A DNA stretch of 64,000 nt, taken from the NCBI RefSeq assembly GCF_017498085.1, contig NZ_JAGBKM010000001.1, positions 270,192 to 334,191 on the forward strand, given 5' to 3'. Under the pieces are notes generated by a model. It did no database searches, was not told the DNA's origin, and worked only from the letters and a program-made list of their open reading frames with translations. Both the position numbers and the translations under genes were made by a program. This stretch comes from Psychrobacter coccoides. Lineage in GTDB: Bacteria; Pseudomonadota; Gammaproteobacteria; Pseudomonadales; Moraxellaceae. Shown here one piece after another: positions 47,292 to 56,369 of the stretch. Every line of letters starts with the position of its first letter. Position 1 is the stretch's first letter.

Positions 47292-48002
47292 TTGAAATTC
47301 TCTTGTACATTTGAAACGTCTTCTGAGCGTATTCGTTTGGTCAATGTTATCTCACCGCTTTTGAAAGCGGGATATAAACTGATATCACAGAGACAAGAAC
47401 CCTCAGAAAATGGTGGCAATATTATTCATGTGGTCGCTAGTAGTCAAGGAGATAAAACTCAAGCTGATTTAATAGATGATATATCTGGTATTGAAGGCTG
47501 TACTTTATTTAACTTAGAAATTGAGGAAGATACCGTCAGCTCGCCCTCTGCACCGGTCAAAAAAGCGCTAGATGAAAAAAGTGTTTTGGCTGCTATAGGT
47601 GCTCAGTACCCAGATATTACAGGTGTCGTGAGGCAGTACGAGGCCAGTATGACCAGCGATAACCAAGCGACTGCATTACATGAGTTGGGACGTAAGGTTG
47701 GCGGTGGTATTTACCAACGTGATTATGCCCTTGGTAGTCCTTTGAAGATGTCTACTGCTATCAGCCGAGAGCTCGTTCCAGCGTTAAAGGCGTTTTCTAG
47801 AGTAAAGGCTAAGGGTAACTCCATTACTTTAGTCAAGTGTCCATTTTGTCAGTCATCAGGCACCACTCATTCAGGCTGTCATTTTGTCGTGGGGTATATA
47901 GAGGGCTTTTTGACCAGCAATCCTGCTGTGGGAAGAGTCAGTGTCGAAGAGACCAGTTGCGGTGCGGGCAGTACTAATGTTTGTGAGTTTATTATTTGGT
48001 AG
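47292..48002 (+). CDS. V4R-domain protein, putative small-molecule or metal sensor
   Basis: A 236-residue soluble protein. The C-terminal ~140 residues fit a V4R (vinyl-4-reductase-like) domain: CPFCQSSGTTHSGCHFVVGY, GFLTSNP and VEETSCGAGSTNVCEF, with five cysteines positioned to bind a metal. The N-terminal ~80 residues form a separate alpha/beta, ACT-like domain of unknown type. TTG start at 47292 with GGAG 7 bases upstream. V4R domains sense hydrocarbons or bind zinc in other proteins. It lies between the two arms of the Ter cluster and beside an MHYT sensor gene. Confidence 0.7.
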   Translation: MKFSCTFETSSERIRLVNVISPLLKAGYKLISQRQEPSENGGNIIHVVASSQGDKTQADLIDDISGIEGCTLFNLEIEEDTVSSPSAPVKKALDEKSVLAAIGAQYPDITGVVRQYEASMTSDNQATALHELGRKVGGGIYQRDYALGSPLKMSTAISRELVPALKAFSRVKAKGNSITLVKCPFCQSSGTTHSGCHFVVGYIEGFLTSNPAVGRVSVEETSCGAGSTNVCEFIIW

Positions 48003-48125
48003 TTAAAAACAAATCCCAGTCTCTTAAGTTCTTATAAAAAAATTAATAAGTACAGTGGGTTTTTTGGCCCAGCCAAACCCGTGTTGCCGAAGCTTAGTGT
48101 CTATTAAATATAAAAGGTGGAAAAA

Positions 48126-48866
48126 ATGATTGAAGTTGAATATAACATGCTATTGGTGCTTGTCTCCTATGTGATCGCAGTGTTTGGGTCTTATGTCGGT
48201 TTGAACCTTGCTATCCGGATTCCAGCTGCTAAACCTGGCTCGGATTTATACTTTTGGGTGGCGCTGTCCTCTCTAGCCATTGGGGGTGCGATTTGGTCAA
48301 TGCACTACATTGGTATGATGGCAGTAGATATGAAAATGGCGGTCTCATATGATTTAGGTTTGACGATTGTTTCAATGTTACTGGCCATCATATTCGTTGC
48401 TATTGGACTGGCTATTGTAGGCCGAGGTGTACCGAGTATGGCTAAGTTGATCAGTGGCGGTGTGTTGGCTGGTCTTGGTGTGGCTGCCATGCATTATACT
48501 GGTATGGCCTCGATGGAGATGGAAGCCACCATGTCCTATAATACGCCACTTTTCATTGCATCTATTATTATTGCTATTGTGGCAGCAACGGCAGCACTCT
48601 GGTTAGCATTTAATTTACGTGGTAATCTACAGCGTTTTGGTAGTGCTTTTATCATGGGTGTCGCTGTTTGTGGTATGCACTACACGGGTATGGCAGCGAT
48701 GGAAATGACACATACCAGCCAGATGATGTCTATGGACTATACACATTCAGGCGCATTCATGTCATCTATGATGATTTTCATTGGCGCAGTAGTCGTGTTA
48801 AGTGCATTATGGGTTGTTGCTGCTAATAATGCCCCACAAAAAACAGCCTTAGTATTTGGTGAGTAA
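48126..48866 (+). CDS. Stand-alone MHYT-domain membrane sensor
   Basis: A 246-residue, seven-helix inner-membrane protein. All three MHYT repeats are intact (MHYIGM, MHYTGM, MHYTGM), and Met/His-rich stretches near the C-terminus (MTHTSQMMSMDYTHSG) could bind copper. No GGDEF, EAL or kinase domain follows, unlike most MHYT proteins, so output must come from a partner. ATG 48126 has AAGGTGG 6 bases upstream. Same strand as the V4R gene, 123 bp behind it; a shared transcript is likely. Confidence 0.85.
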   Translation: MIEVEYNMLLVLVSYVIAVFGSYVGLNLAIRIPAAKPGSDLYFWVALSSLAIGGAIWSMHYIGMMAVDMKMAVSYDLGLTIVSMLLAIIFVAIGLAIVGRGVPSMAKLISGGVLAGLGVAAMHYTGMASMEMEATMSYNTPLFIASIIIAIVAATAALWLAFNLRGNLQRFGSAFIMGVAVCGMHYTGMAAMEMTHTSQMMSMDYTHSGAFMSSMMIFIGAVVVLSALWVVAANNAPQKTALVFGE

Positions 48867-48910
48867 TGACAGGTCATTGTCAGTGACCATGATACAGGGC
48901 TGAGATAATA

Positions 48911-48948
48911 AAAAAGGTTTTTAGATGATACTCTAAAAACCTTTTTTT
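48911..48948 (+). terminator. Terminator after the MHYT gene
   Basis: AAAAAGGTTTTTAGA pairs with TCTAAAAACCTTTTT around a six-base loop, then T's. Confidence 0.9.
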
Positions 48949-49010
48949 GTGCTTTATACTTATCAGTTTGGTTGAATTGCAGTACTTATAGGCGGGCATG
49001 GTGGTCTGGC

Positions 49011-50081
49011 TCAAACCTTAACACTGGTCATGATAGAGCGTATTTGACAAGGCGTAATCTGCTGAGTAATATCAGCCAGTTTGGGCTTGTCTGTTAAGCC
49101 AAGCCAATAGGCAAATCCTACTTGCGTTAAGTCTACTCCGCTATGCACTGTATAGCCAATACCACCTGAGGGGCGACTGTTAATCTCAAGCACACGGTGT
49201 TGACCATCGTCGCCCGCCTTGGTTTGTACACTGACGATACCATCGCAACCAAAAGCTTTAATCAAAGGAATGACCACATCCATGACGGACTGCTCATAGC
49301 CAACATGCTGTATTTTCCCTATTTTGTGACGAGTGACAGCTGCCAATACCTCGCCATTGTCGCACACCACATCGATAGAGTACTCACGTCCAGCCAGATA
49401 AGGCATCAGCAACATAGGAATAGGGCGCTCGTGTACTATTTGACTGTTTGCATAAGCCGCTATAAATTGAGCAGTATTGATTTTTTTGGCATCAGTAAAG
49501 TATAAATGCTCAAAACTATCATACTTCTCACCTGAGGGCTTACCAGTATCAAGTCGCCAAAACCCTTGGGCAAATATACCAGTGACTGGTTTGACGCATA
49601 GGCGCTGATTGCCATGTTGTGCAATCAGCGCTTCGAGCTCAGCAGTATTATCAAAACGCCAAGCCTCTGCCACAGGAATATTATGCGCTTGACAATGCTG
49701 CATAAAAGCAAACTTATCATCGATCGACTGCAATGCAGCGACGCTCGTCGCCCCTGTAAACAAACGAATGCCAGCTGCTTGGAATGTCTCACGATGTGCT
49801 TCATAGTCAATACCATTACGGCCAGTCAGAAGTACCTTCACCTTATGTTGTATGGCCCGCTCTAAGACAAACTGCCAACGTTTATCGCCAGCTTCTGTAG
49901 GCTCATAAAATACGGTATCGGCACATTCAAAAATTTCAGGCCTATTCTGACGGTGTGAGGCGATAATATGAAATGGGGTATGAGATTGAGCTTTGAGCTG
50001 TTGTAAGCTGGCAAGCATATCACGCTGGCTTGATTGACCTTCTGCAAGCCAAACAGCTGGGGGAGAGGTAGAGTGAGACAT
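49011..50081 (-). CDS. ATP-grasp ligase of the Ter cluster
   Basis: A 356-residue ATP-grasp enzyme that should join a carboxylate to an amine or similar group via an acyl phosphate. ATP- and metal-binding motifs: RLCVKPVTGIFAQGFW, PMLLMPYLAGREYSIDVV and VLEINSRPSGG. I chose ATG 50081; the longer frame to 50267 would overlap terA. It is divergent from terA across 171 bp. ATP-grasp genes are standard in Ter-linked biosynthetic modules. Substrate unknown. Confidence 0.87.
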   Translation of the reverse strand: MSHSTSPPAVWLAEGQSSQRDMLASLQQLKAQSHTPFHIIASHRQNRPEIFECADTVFYEPTEAGDKRWQFVLERAIQHKVKVLLTGRNGIDYEAHRETFQAAGIRLFTGATSVAALQSIDDKFAFMQHCQAHNIPVAEAWRFDNTAELEALIAQHGNQRLCVKPVTGIFAQGFWRLDTGKPSGEKYDSFEHLYFTDAKKINTAQFIAAYANSQIVHERPIPMLLMPYLAGREYSIDVVCDNGEVLAAVTRHKIGKIQHVGYEQSVMDVVIPLIKAFGCDGIVSVQTKAGDDGQHRVLEINSRPSGGIGYTVHSGVDLTQVGFAYWLGLTDKPKLADITQQITPCQIRSIMTSVKV

Positions 50082-50126
50082 GAACAATGGTATCCTAGTG
50101 TTGATCTGAGGGAGTGCGGCACGTTT

Positions 50127-50153
50127 ATTATAACTGAAGAAGGTGTCACTCAA
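50127..50153 (-). promoter_or_regulatory. Candidate promoter of the ATP-grasp gene
   Basis: On the minus strand: TTGAGT (50153-50148), a short 15-bp spacer, then TATAAT (50132-50127). Confidence 0.5.
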
Positions 50154-50172
50154 TACTGCAAGCTTAAATACC

Positions 50173-50191
50173 GGCGCTAATGAATAGCGCC
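50173..50191. promoter_or_regulatory. Perfect dyad GGCGCTA-ATGAA-TAGCGCC, candidate operator
   Basis: A 7-bp perfect inverted repeat with a 5-bp centre lies in the divergent ATP-grasp/terA gap. It directly abuts a TTGATG (50194-50199) that could be the terA -35, with TACTAT about 16 bp on. It fits a dimeric regulator site that could control both genes. Confidence 0.55.
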
Positions 50192-50252
50192 ACTTGATGC
50201 CATCTATAACCGTGCTACTATAGAGCCAATTCAAAACATACAGGATCACATT

Positions 50253-51491
50253 ATGAGCCAGCCTCAAGTACTGATTGCAGGAGCAAATGCACCACTGCCA
50301 ACGGATAATATTAGTATCCGTATTTTAAGCCAAAATGCGGTTGATTGTGCTGCTTATCGCTTGACCACAGAAGGCAAGGTTCGTGGCGATGGCGACATGA
50401 TATTTTATGGTCAGACCAGTAGTGACGATGGTAGTGTGAGCTTTCGTGGTCACGATAGCGACGGCTTTTTTGATATTAATTTGCCAGCGCAGCCTGCCAA
50501 CATCGAAAAAATAGCTTTGGCGTTTTCGAGTGAACAGACGCTGGCGCAAATTGGTGATGTCGATATCCAAGTGCTACAAGGCAGCCAGATACTATTGACT
50601 TGCCAACTGTCAGCAACTGGGCGCAATGAAAAAGCGATTATCTTAGCAGAGTGCTATCGCCGGCAGGGCAGTTGGAAGTTTCGCTTTATCGCCCAAGGTT
50701 TTAATGGCGGTCTCAAGCCTTTATCCGAGCATTTTGGTGTGAAGATTGCCGATGACACACCTGCGCAAAGCCAAGCTATGAACACCCAAAAACCAATCAA
50801 TACACAAAAAACAGTTGGTCAAGACAGCACACCACCGCCCATTCCTAGCAGTCCTGCGGTTAACCTTAACAAAGTGACATTGACCAAAAGTCAGTCCAGT
50901 ATCAATCTCAAAAAACGTGATGACTTCGGTAAGATATCGATTAATCTAAACTGGAACCAACGTCCTAATGTCGATACCCAAGCGCCCAAAAAAGGCCTGC
51001 TGGGGGATTTATTTAAGCAGCATAAAACATCAGGTGTAGATCTGGATATTGGCGCTATGGTACATCTTAAAAACGGTGAAAAAACCTTGATTCAGGCTTT
51101 GGGTAATCGTTTTGGCAGCCTACAAGCGCCGCCTTACGTGTGCTTACGTGCTGATGACAGAACAGGGCAGCTGAGTGGTGGTGAGTGGCTCGATATTAAT
51201 GGCCAACAATGGTCACAGATTGAAGAGGTGTTTATCTTTGCTTTTATTTATGAAGGAGCACCTAACTGGGCACAAACCGATGGGGTAGTGACCATTCATG
51301 TACCTGAGCAAGCACCGATTGAGACTCGTCTTACAGAGGGCGCAAACAGCTCGCCGATGTGTGCCATTGCTCGTTTGGTCAATCAGCAAGGCAGTATCAA
51401 TGTTGAGCGTATCAACCAATATTTTAAAGGTCACCAAGATATGGATAAAGCCTTTAATTGGGGTTTTAGCTGGAAACGTGGGCGTAAGTAG
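50253..51491 (+). CDS. terA: Tellurium resistance protein TerA
   Basis: A 412-residue cytoplasmic protein with two TerD-fold domains. The N-terminal domain (about 1-170) has the TerD frame but lacks the canonical [15 protein letters not shown] calcium segment. A Pro/Ser-rich linker follows. The C-terminal domain (about 235-410) matches TerA: KKGLLGDLF, LDIGAMVHLKNGE, RADDRTGQLSGGEW and ERINQYFKGHQDMDKAFNWG. ATG start with AGGATCAC upstream. It is divergent from the ATP-grasp gene. Confidence 0.9.
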   Translation: MSQPQVLIAGANAPLPTDNISIRILSQNAVDCAAYRLTTEGKVRGDGDMIFYGQTSSDDGSVSFRGHDSDGFFDINLPAQPANIEKIALAFSSEQTLAQIGDVDIQVLQGSQILLTCQLSATGRNEKAIILAECYRRQGSWKFRFIAQGFNGGLKPLSEHFGVKIADDTPAQSQAMNTQKPINTQKTVGQDSTPPPIPSSPAVNLNKVTLTKSQSSINLKKRDDFGKISINLNWNQRPNVDTQAPKKGLLGDLFKQHKTSGVDLDIGAMVHLKNGEKTLIQALGNRFGSLQAPPYVCLRADDRTGQLSGGEWLDINGQQWSQIEEVFIFAFIYEGAPNWAQTDGVVTIHVPEQAPIETRLTEGANSSPMCAIARLVNQQGSINVERINQYFKGHQDMDKAFNWGFSWKRGRK

Positions 51492-51558
51492 CTACCGAGT
51501 ATCAGGTATGATCAAGTAAACGGGCTACTGTAGATACTTAGAAAACGATAACCCAAAT

Positions 51559-51592
51559 AAAAAACCGCCTAAATTGATAATTAGGCGGTTTT
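51559..51592. terminator. Bidirectional terminator between terA and terZ
   Basis: AAAACCGCCTAA pairs with TTAGGCGGTTTT around an 8-base loop. Confidence 0.88.
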
Positions 51593-51620
51593 CTTGTGTT
51601 TTAACGGTCTTGACTTTGAG

Positions 51621-52229
51621 TTAGGCATGCGGAGAGATAGCAGGCATGAGGTCATGAAAGGTACGACCAGATGCGGTTTCGCCAATAGCGTGCATCTTCC
51701 ATTCGTTGTTATGGCGATACACTTTTGCCATTATCATCGCCGTATGACCACCTTGTGCCGATAAGTTATAACGGGCAACTTCTTGATTGTTATTGGCATT
51801 GACGATACGGCAAAATGCATTTTCGACGCTTTCAAATGTCTGACCTGTGAAGCTGTTGACCGTAAACATCAGTGATACCACGTTTTCAGGAATCTTTGAT
51901 AAGTCGACATTGATGATTTCATCATCACCTTCGCCTTCACCAGTCCGATTGTCACCAGTGTGCAAGATGCTACCATCTTTAGATTGTAGCTGACCAAACC
52001 AAATGGCATCGACGGGTTGTTTGTTGCTATCGAACATAATGCAAGAAGCGTCCAGATCGATAGAGTCTCCACCACTACCGCCACCGAATAATTTACCTAA
52101 GAAGCCACCTTTGTTAGCATGGGGACCTTGTGCAACATCCCAACCAAGACCCAGTTTGACTTGGGTTAGTGTGACACCAGCTTCTTTACTTAAGGATATT
52201 TTTTGTCCTTTTTGTAGACTGACTGCCAT
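51621..52229 (-). CDS. terZ: TerZ, TerD-family stress protein
   Basis: A 202-residue TerD-fold protein. The Gly-rich insertion GGFLGKLFGGGSGGDSIDLD and the DASCIMFD, WFGQLQSKDGS segments are specific to TerZ. The calcium motif [15 protein letters not shown] is intact. TerD-family proteins bind Ca2+ with two sites and are thought to gather on the membrane with TerC. AAGGA lies upstream of ATG 52229. It sits 73 bp behind the AIM24 gene and probably shares its transcript. Confidence 0.93.
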   Translation of the reverse strand: MAVSLQKGQKISLSKEAGVTLTQVKLGLGWDVAQGPHANKGGFLGKLFGGGSGGDSIDLDASCIMFDSNKQPVDAIWFGQLQSKDGSILHTGDNRTGEGEGDDEIINVDLSKIPENVVSLMFTVNSFTGQTFESVENAFCRIVNANNNQEVARYNLSAQGGHTAMIMAKVYRHNNEWKMHAIGETASGRTFHDLMPAISPHA

Positions 52230-52302
52230 GCGAGAATCCTTATTATGTGAGTTAGAAGGTTGGATCTACTGCATATTAGCGCACTAAGCAGACCCTATAT
52301 GG

Positions 52303-53055
52303 TTATAAAATATTATCTAAAAAGCCCCCGCCGCCACCGCGTCCACCTGAGTTACTGCCAAGGATGCTTTGTAACCAACCTTGATAGCTATCACGGTTGC
52401 GGGAGCAAATGACCACTTTACCGCTACCCGAAAAGTTAAGCACCATGCCTTCGCCACTGGTAACGGAGTTGATGATATTACTCATGATACCTTTTTTCTT
52501 GCTAGTGGAGACGGACAGCTTATACTCAAGCTGAGAATCCCAGCAGACCACATGACCATTATCGATGATCACGTCTTTGTCAGGGGTCACCTCAATCTCA
52601 AACAAAGACCCAAAACCTGAGACCACCACCTGACCTTTACCTTGGGTCTGCATGACCATAAAGCCACCTGTATCACCAAATACAGCGCCTCCCAAATTAC
52701 GTTGTATATTGGCTCTGATGTCGACACCCGTTTGCGCGGCGACAAAAGCACCGTCACTCAGTGTATACTGCTGCGCCCCGACGTCCAAGATTTGCATATC
52801 ACCATCTAGGGTAGGGGCTAGGAGACAATCACCTTCACCGTTGACCGCTTCGATCTGTTGTTGAAACAGTGATTCATCATTGGCGAAACGGCGCATCAAT
52901 GATTGCATCACTCCGCCTTGTAATTTACCTTTTAGTTCAAGATTCGACTCCATCATCACCATGGCATTGGCTTCGCAGTAAATAGAGTCGCCTTTTTTAA
53001 GATTACAATGTAAAAAAGGTTCAATGGTGCCTATTAAACTAAATGTTGCGGCCAT
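52303..53055 (-). CDS. AIM24 / TIGR00266 family protein
   Basis: A 250-residue beta-rich protein of the AIM24 family, whose bacterial members often accompany TerD genes. Visible segments: GDSIYCEANAMVMMES, GGAVFGDTGGFMVMQTQGKG and VVCWDSQLEYKLSVS. A Gly-rich tail (GGRGGGGGF) ends it. Function unknown; the fold suggests a scaffold at a membrane surface. I chose ATG 53055 over a longer frame to 53109 because the family starts here. Followed by terZ. Confidence 0.85.
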   Translation of the reverse strand: MAATFSLIGTIEPFLHCNLKKGDSIYCEANAMVMMESNLELKGKLQGGVMQSLMRRFANDESLFQQQIEAVNGEGDCLLAPTLDGDMQILDVGAQQYTLSDGAFVAAQTGVDIRANIQRNLGGAVFGDTGGFMVMQTQGKGQVVVSGFGSLFEIEVTPDKDVIIDNGHVVCWDSQLEYKLSVSTSKKKGIMSNIINSVTSGEGMVLNFSGSGKVVICSRNRDSYQGWLQSILGSNSGGRGGGGGFLDNIL

Positions 53056-53166
53056 AAGTGACAAACCCTTATGTTGTTGTTTTTGAGGGGTAGTGTTTAA
53101 ATGAATCAAACCAACTGAAAATCTGGCTTGAAAATTAAACTGTGGGGATTAGATTAAAATGCCAAG

Positions 53167-53320
53167 TATAGTCGATACACTCTAAAAATGTCATAGCGCT
53201 ACTGGGATGCTTTCTGTTCAAAATATAGGTTGCGCAGCCTCTAGGGAGAGCAGCACGCAAGTAAAATTTATACCAGTAGTGCGTTTAAATCCATAACAGC
53301 TTTACATTCAGCTGACTATA
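53167..53320 (-). repeat. 154-bp interspersed repeat, copy 2 (inverted)
   Basis: Reads TATAGTCGATACACTC at one end and CAGCTGACTATA at the other. It is the reverse complement of 15816-15969 with high identity except in the middle. It splits the gap between the AIM24 gene and terE, where no other feature is seen. Confidence 0.8.
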
Positions 53321-53473
53321 TTATTAAAATTAAAGTGCGTCAGTATTAGCCTGCAAACACTATAAATGTCATCAAACAGATCGAGATCGTTTGTGATAAC
53401 CTAGCTATGGACTCAGTAATTTTATTGAGCCCACGCTTAAAGTGTGAATGACATTTAAATACGGCGTTTTAAC

Positions 53474-54049
53474 TTATACATTAACGCCATAAGAGGCAGC
53501 TAAAGGTCCAAGACCACCGCTAAAGCCTTGACCCACAGCGCGGAATTTCCAATCACCGCTGTGACGATAGAGCTCACCAAATATCATGGCTGTCTCGGTG
53601 CTGCCATCTTCTGACAAGTCATAACGAGCGATCTCACTATTGCCATTATCATTTACGACACGGATATAAGCTTCACCGACTTGACCGAAGTTTTGATTAC
53701 GTGCTTGACCTTCATAAATAATGGCACAAACCGCAACTTTATTTACATCGGCTGGGATGCTGGCTAGGTTGATTTTAATTTTTTCGTCATCGCCATCGCC
53801 TTCACCAGTACGGTTGTCCCCAGTATGCTCGACCGCACCATTGTCTGATTTTAGGTTATTAAAAAAGATAAAGTCTTGGTCAGTACGTACTTTGCCAGCT
53901 TCATTTACCAAAAATGCAATGGCATCCAAGTCAAACTCTTGGCCATCAGTGGCTCGTGGATCCCAGCCTAGACCTACAGTGATATTGGTCAAGCCTGGTG
54001 CTTCTTTTGATAGGTTTACATTGCCGCCTTTTGTTAAGCTAATAGCCAT
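53474..54049 (-). CDS. terE: TerD-family protein, TerE-like
   Basis: A 191-residue cytoplasmic TerD-fold protein. Both calcium-binding regions are intact: [12 protein letters not shown] and [15 protein letters not shown]. The [14 protein letters not shown] and [13 protein letters not shown] wording is nearer TerE than TerD. It is preceded by AAGGA at ATG 54049. It is separated from its relatives by a mobile-type repeat and a plus-strand gene, so it is likely its own unit. Confidence 0.9.
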   Translation of the reverse strand: MAISLTKGGNVNLSKEAPGLTNITVGLGWDPRATDGQEFDLDAIAFLVNEAGKVRTDQDFIFFNNLKSDNGAVEHTGDNRTGEGDGDDEKIKINLASIPADVNKVAVCAIIYEGQARNQNFGQVGEAYIRVVNDNGNSEIARYDLSEDGSTETAMIFGELYRHSGDWKFRAVGQGFSGGLGPLAASYGVNV

Positions 54050-54283
54050 AAAACTGTCCTTTGGTTTAATAGAATAAGTTTATTGTTAGATTAAGTTTAA
54101 TAATACTAAGCGCCAACATACTACGCAAGTCGTATTTTGTGTGTCTGTGTGACACATATCTCTCTATTCAAAATGCTGGTTTTGTAGGTAGACAGACAGC
54201 CCCTTGGCTATTGCTTTCATTTTGCTTTATAATCTTGTGCGCTCAGGTTCCCTCAACCCTGATTTAAAAAAAAGGTTTCCTTT

Positions 54284-54943
54284 ATGAATACCAGTATGAC
54301 TTCTGCTCGACCCACCCCGCTTATACAAGACAGACGTGCTTTATTTTGGCTAGTAGGTCTGCATATCTTTATCATCGCCATTAGCAACTACTTGGTACAA
54401 ATACCTGTTGAGTTATTTGGCTTTATTACCACATGGGGTGCGGTCACTTTTCCTTTTATCTTTTTGATCACTGACTTGACAGTGCGTATATTTGGCCAAC
54501 ATCTGGCAAGACGCATTATATTTTTTGCGATGCTGCCAGCGCTGCTGATCTCTTATTATTTTTCTGTGGTGTTTGTCGATGGTCAGTTTGTCGGTCATCA
54601 GCATCTGTTAGAGTTCAATCTGTTTGTGTTTCGCATTGTGTTAGCAAGCTTTAGCGCCTATGTCGTGGGGCAGCTTTTGGATATTCATGTATTCAATCGT
54701 TTGCGTCAACTTAAGACTTGGTGGGTTGCACCGCTTACTTCTTCGTTTATTGGTAATTTGGTGGATACCTTTTGCTTTTTTTCGATCGCCTTTTATGCCA
54801 GTCCTGATACTTTTATGGCAGCAAATTGGATTGAGATTGGGACTGTAGATTATATATTTAAGATGGTTATGGGCGTGTTGTTTTTCTTGCCTTTGTATGG
54901 TGTGGTGCTGTCGAAGCTACAAAAAATGTTGGCGATAAGATAG
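54284..54943 (+). CDS. yhhQ: Queuosine precursor transporter (YhhQ/VUT family)
   Basis: A 219-residue inner-membrane protein with six predicted helices, resembling the vitamin-uptake-like VUT family that imports 7-cyano- or 7-aminomethyl-7-deazaguanine. Typical segments: FPFIFLITDLTVRIFG, FRIVLASFSAYVVGQLLDI and FIGNLVDTFCFF. It stands between two TerD-family genes on the opposite strand. queE, an enzyme of the same pathway, is at 26218. Substrate assignment rests on family similarity only. Confidence 0.87.
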   Translation: MNTSMTSARPTPLIQDRRALFWLVGLHIFIIAISNYLVQIPVELFGFITTWGAVTFPFIFLITDLTVRIFGQHLARRIIFFAMLPALLISYYFSVVFVDGQFVGHQHLLEFNLFVFRIVLASFSAYVVGQLLDIHVFNRLRQLKTWWVAPLTSSFIGNLVDTFCFFSIAFYASPDTFMAANWIEIGTVDYIFKMVMGVLFFLPLYGVVLSKLQKMLAIR

Positions 54944-54972
54944 AGCAGAAGGCTGGTTTGTTGAGTAAAAAA

Positions 54973-55005
54973 ACAGGCCATATCAAAGTGTTTGATATGG
55001 CCTGT
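54973..55005 (-). terminator. Terminator of the DUF475 gene
   Basis: ACAGGCCATATCAAA pairs perfectly with TTTGATATGGCCTGT around a 3-base loop. On the minus strand it is followed by seven T. Confidence 0.88.
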
Positions 55006-55034
55006 ATGCGTATTTAGTATCGATATTTAGCGAT

Positions 55035-56105
55035 TTATGATTGTTCAGTGATGCTCTTATCTTGCTGCTTACGGTACTGCAATGATGCAAAGAACGCCCA
55101 ACCAATAAAGGCAATACCAATAAGGCCAGTAATCAACTCTGGCACATGGAACTTGACCGACAACAGCATAATGATAGCAAGAGCACCGATTGCGTAATGC
55201 GCACCGTGCTCAAGATAAATGAACTCATCAAGTGTGCCTTTATCGACCAAAAAGATGGTCATCGAACGCACAAACATCGCACCAATGGCAAGACCCAACA
55301 TGATGACAATCACGTCATTAGTAATGGCAAAGGCACCAATCACACCGTCAAAACTGAATGAGGCATCAAGTACTTCTAGGTATAAGAAGCCGATAATACC
55401 TCCTTTCATAATGGCGCTGGTTGCTGCTGCGCCTGAGCCGTCCTCCTCTAGACCTTCTTCAAGGTCGCCCTCAAGCATGCCTGATACTACCTGTACGCCT
55501 AGATAGACAAGAATACCCCAGACACCGGCAATCAAGACCGCTGCTGACTGCTCAGCACTGGCCCAAGACACGGCAACCATAAGCACGATCAGCGCCACAA
55601 ACACACTCATGGCATCCACCTTACCCAGCTTGGCCAAACGGGTCTCAAGCCAATTAAACCAATGTACGTCTTTGTCATCAAATACAAAGTTTAAAAATAC
55701 TAAGAGTAAGAAAATACCACCAAAGGCTGAGATTTCGGCATGGTGTGCCATCAAGCGGGCTGAGTATTCTTCTGGGTTATACAAGGCCAGATTGACCACT
55801 TCCATCACGCCAAGATCTGCAGTCACAGCGACGATGACGATTGGAAACACCAGGCGCATACCAAACACGGCAATTAAAATACCAATGGTTAAGAAAATCT
55901 TTTTCCAAAACTCGTCCCAGCCCTTAAGCACTGAGGCGTTGACCACTGCGTTGTCAAAAGATAGCGAAATCTCCATGACGGCCAAAATAGCAGTAATTGA
56001 TAGCGTGGCTATCATACCGCCCATACCGCCGTGTGAGTATCCCCACCATGCTGCCACAGCTAAAGCAATGGCGGTGAAGACGAAGTCTAAATAAAAATGT
56101 CTCAT
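55035..56105 (-). CDS. DUF475 membrane protein of the TerC superfamily
   Basis: A 356-residue inner-membrane protein with about nine helices. Two TerC-type signatures, each with acidic residues in the membrane, are visible: EISLSFDNAVVNASVLK and EVLDASFSFDGVIGAFAITND. An acidic loop LEGDLEEGLEEDGSG separates the halves. TerC proteins are thought to move or sense metal ions and to recruit TerD proteins. I chose ATG 56105 with AGGAT upstream over a longer frame to 56186. Confidence 0.87.
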   Translation of the reverse strand: MRHFYLDFVFTAIALAVAAWWGYSHGGMGGMIATLSITAILAVMEISLSFDNAVVNASVLKGWDEFWKKIFLTIGILIAVFGMRLVFPIVIVAVTADLGVMEVVNLALYNPEEYSARLMAHHAEISAFGGIFLLLVFLNFVFDDKDVHWFNWLETRLAKLGKVDAMSVFVALIVLMVAVSWASAEQSAAVLIAGVWGILVYLGVQVVSGMLEGDLEEGLEEDGSGAAATSAIMKGGIIGFLYLEVLDASFSFDGVIGAFAITNDVIVIMLGLAIGAMFVRSMTIFLVDKGTLDEFIYLEHGAHYAIGALAIIMLLSVKFHVPELITGLIGIAFIGWAFFASLQYRKQQDKSITEQS

Positions 56106-56162
56106 GACATATCCTGTCTGGTTATGTAAAGCTAAGCCCGGTCTTTTATGGACACAGGCTAT

Positions 56163-56190
56163 AAAAAAGTGGTCATGACTCACCACTTTT
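56163..56190 (-). terminator. Terminator after terD
   Basis: AAAAGTGGT pairs with ACCACTTTT. On the minus strand a T-run follows, so terD does not simply read into the DUF475 gene. Confidence 0.75.
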
Positions 56191-56369
56191 CATGCATAAA
56201 TTTTAGATGAAACATAAAGCATTATTAGTCGTTTTGCTACAAAAAATTGTGACTATTTTGCAACTATTTTCGCTTTACTATTATTAGTAGTGACTTGAAA
56301 GATCTGAACTACCAATAAAATGCTTAAACCAGTGCTAAGCCGTTTGGACCTAGCAATGCCCTACGCAAA

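Noticed and set aside
50082..50267. Upstream extension of the ATP-grasp gene
   Set aside because: It would run across the divergent promoter region into terA. ATG 50081 fits the start of the conserved fold.
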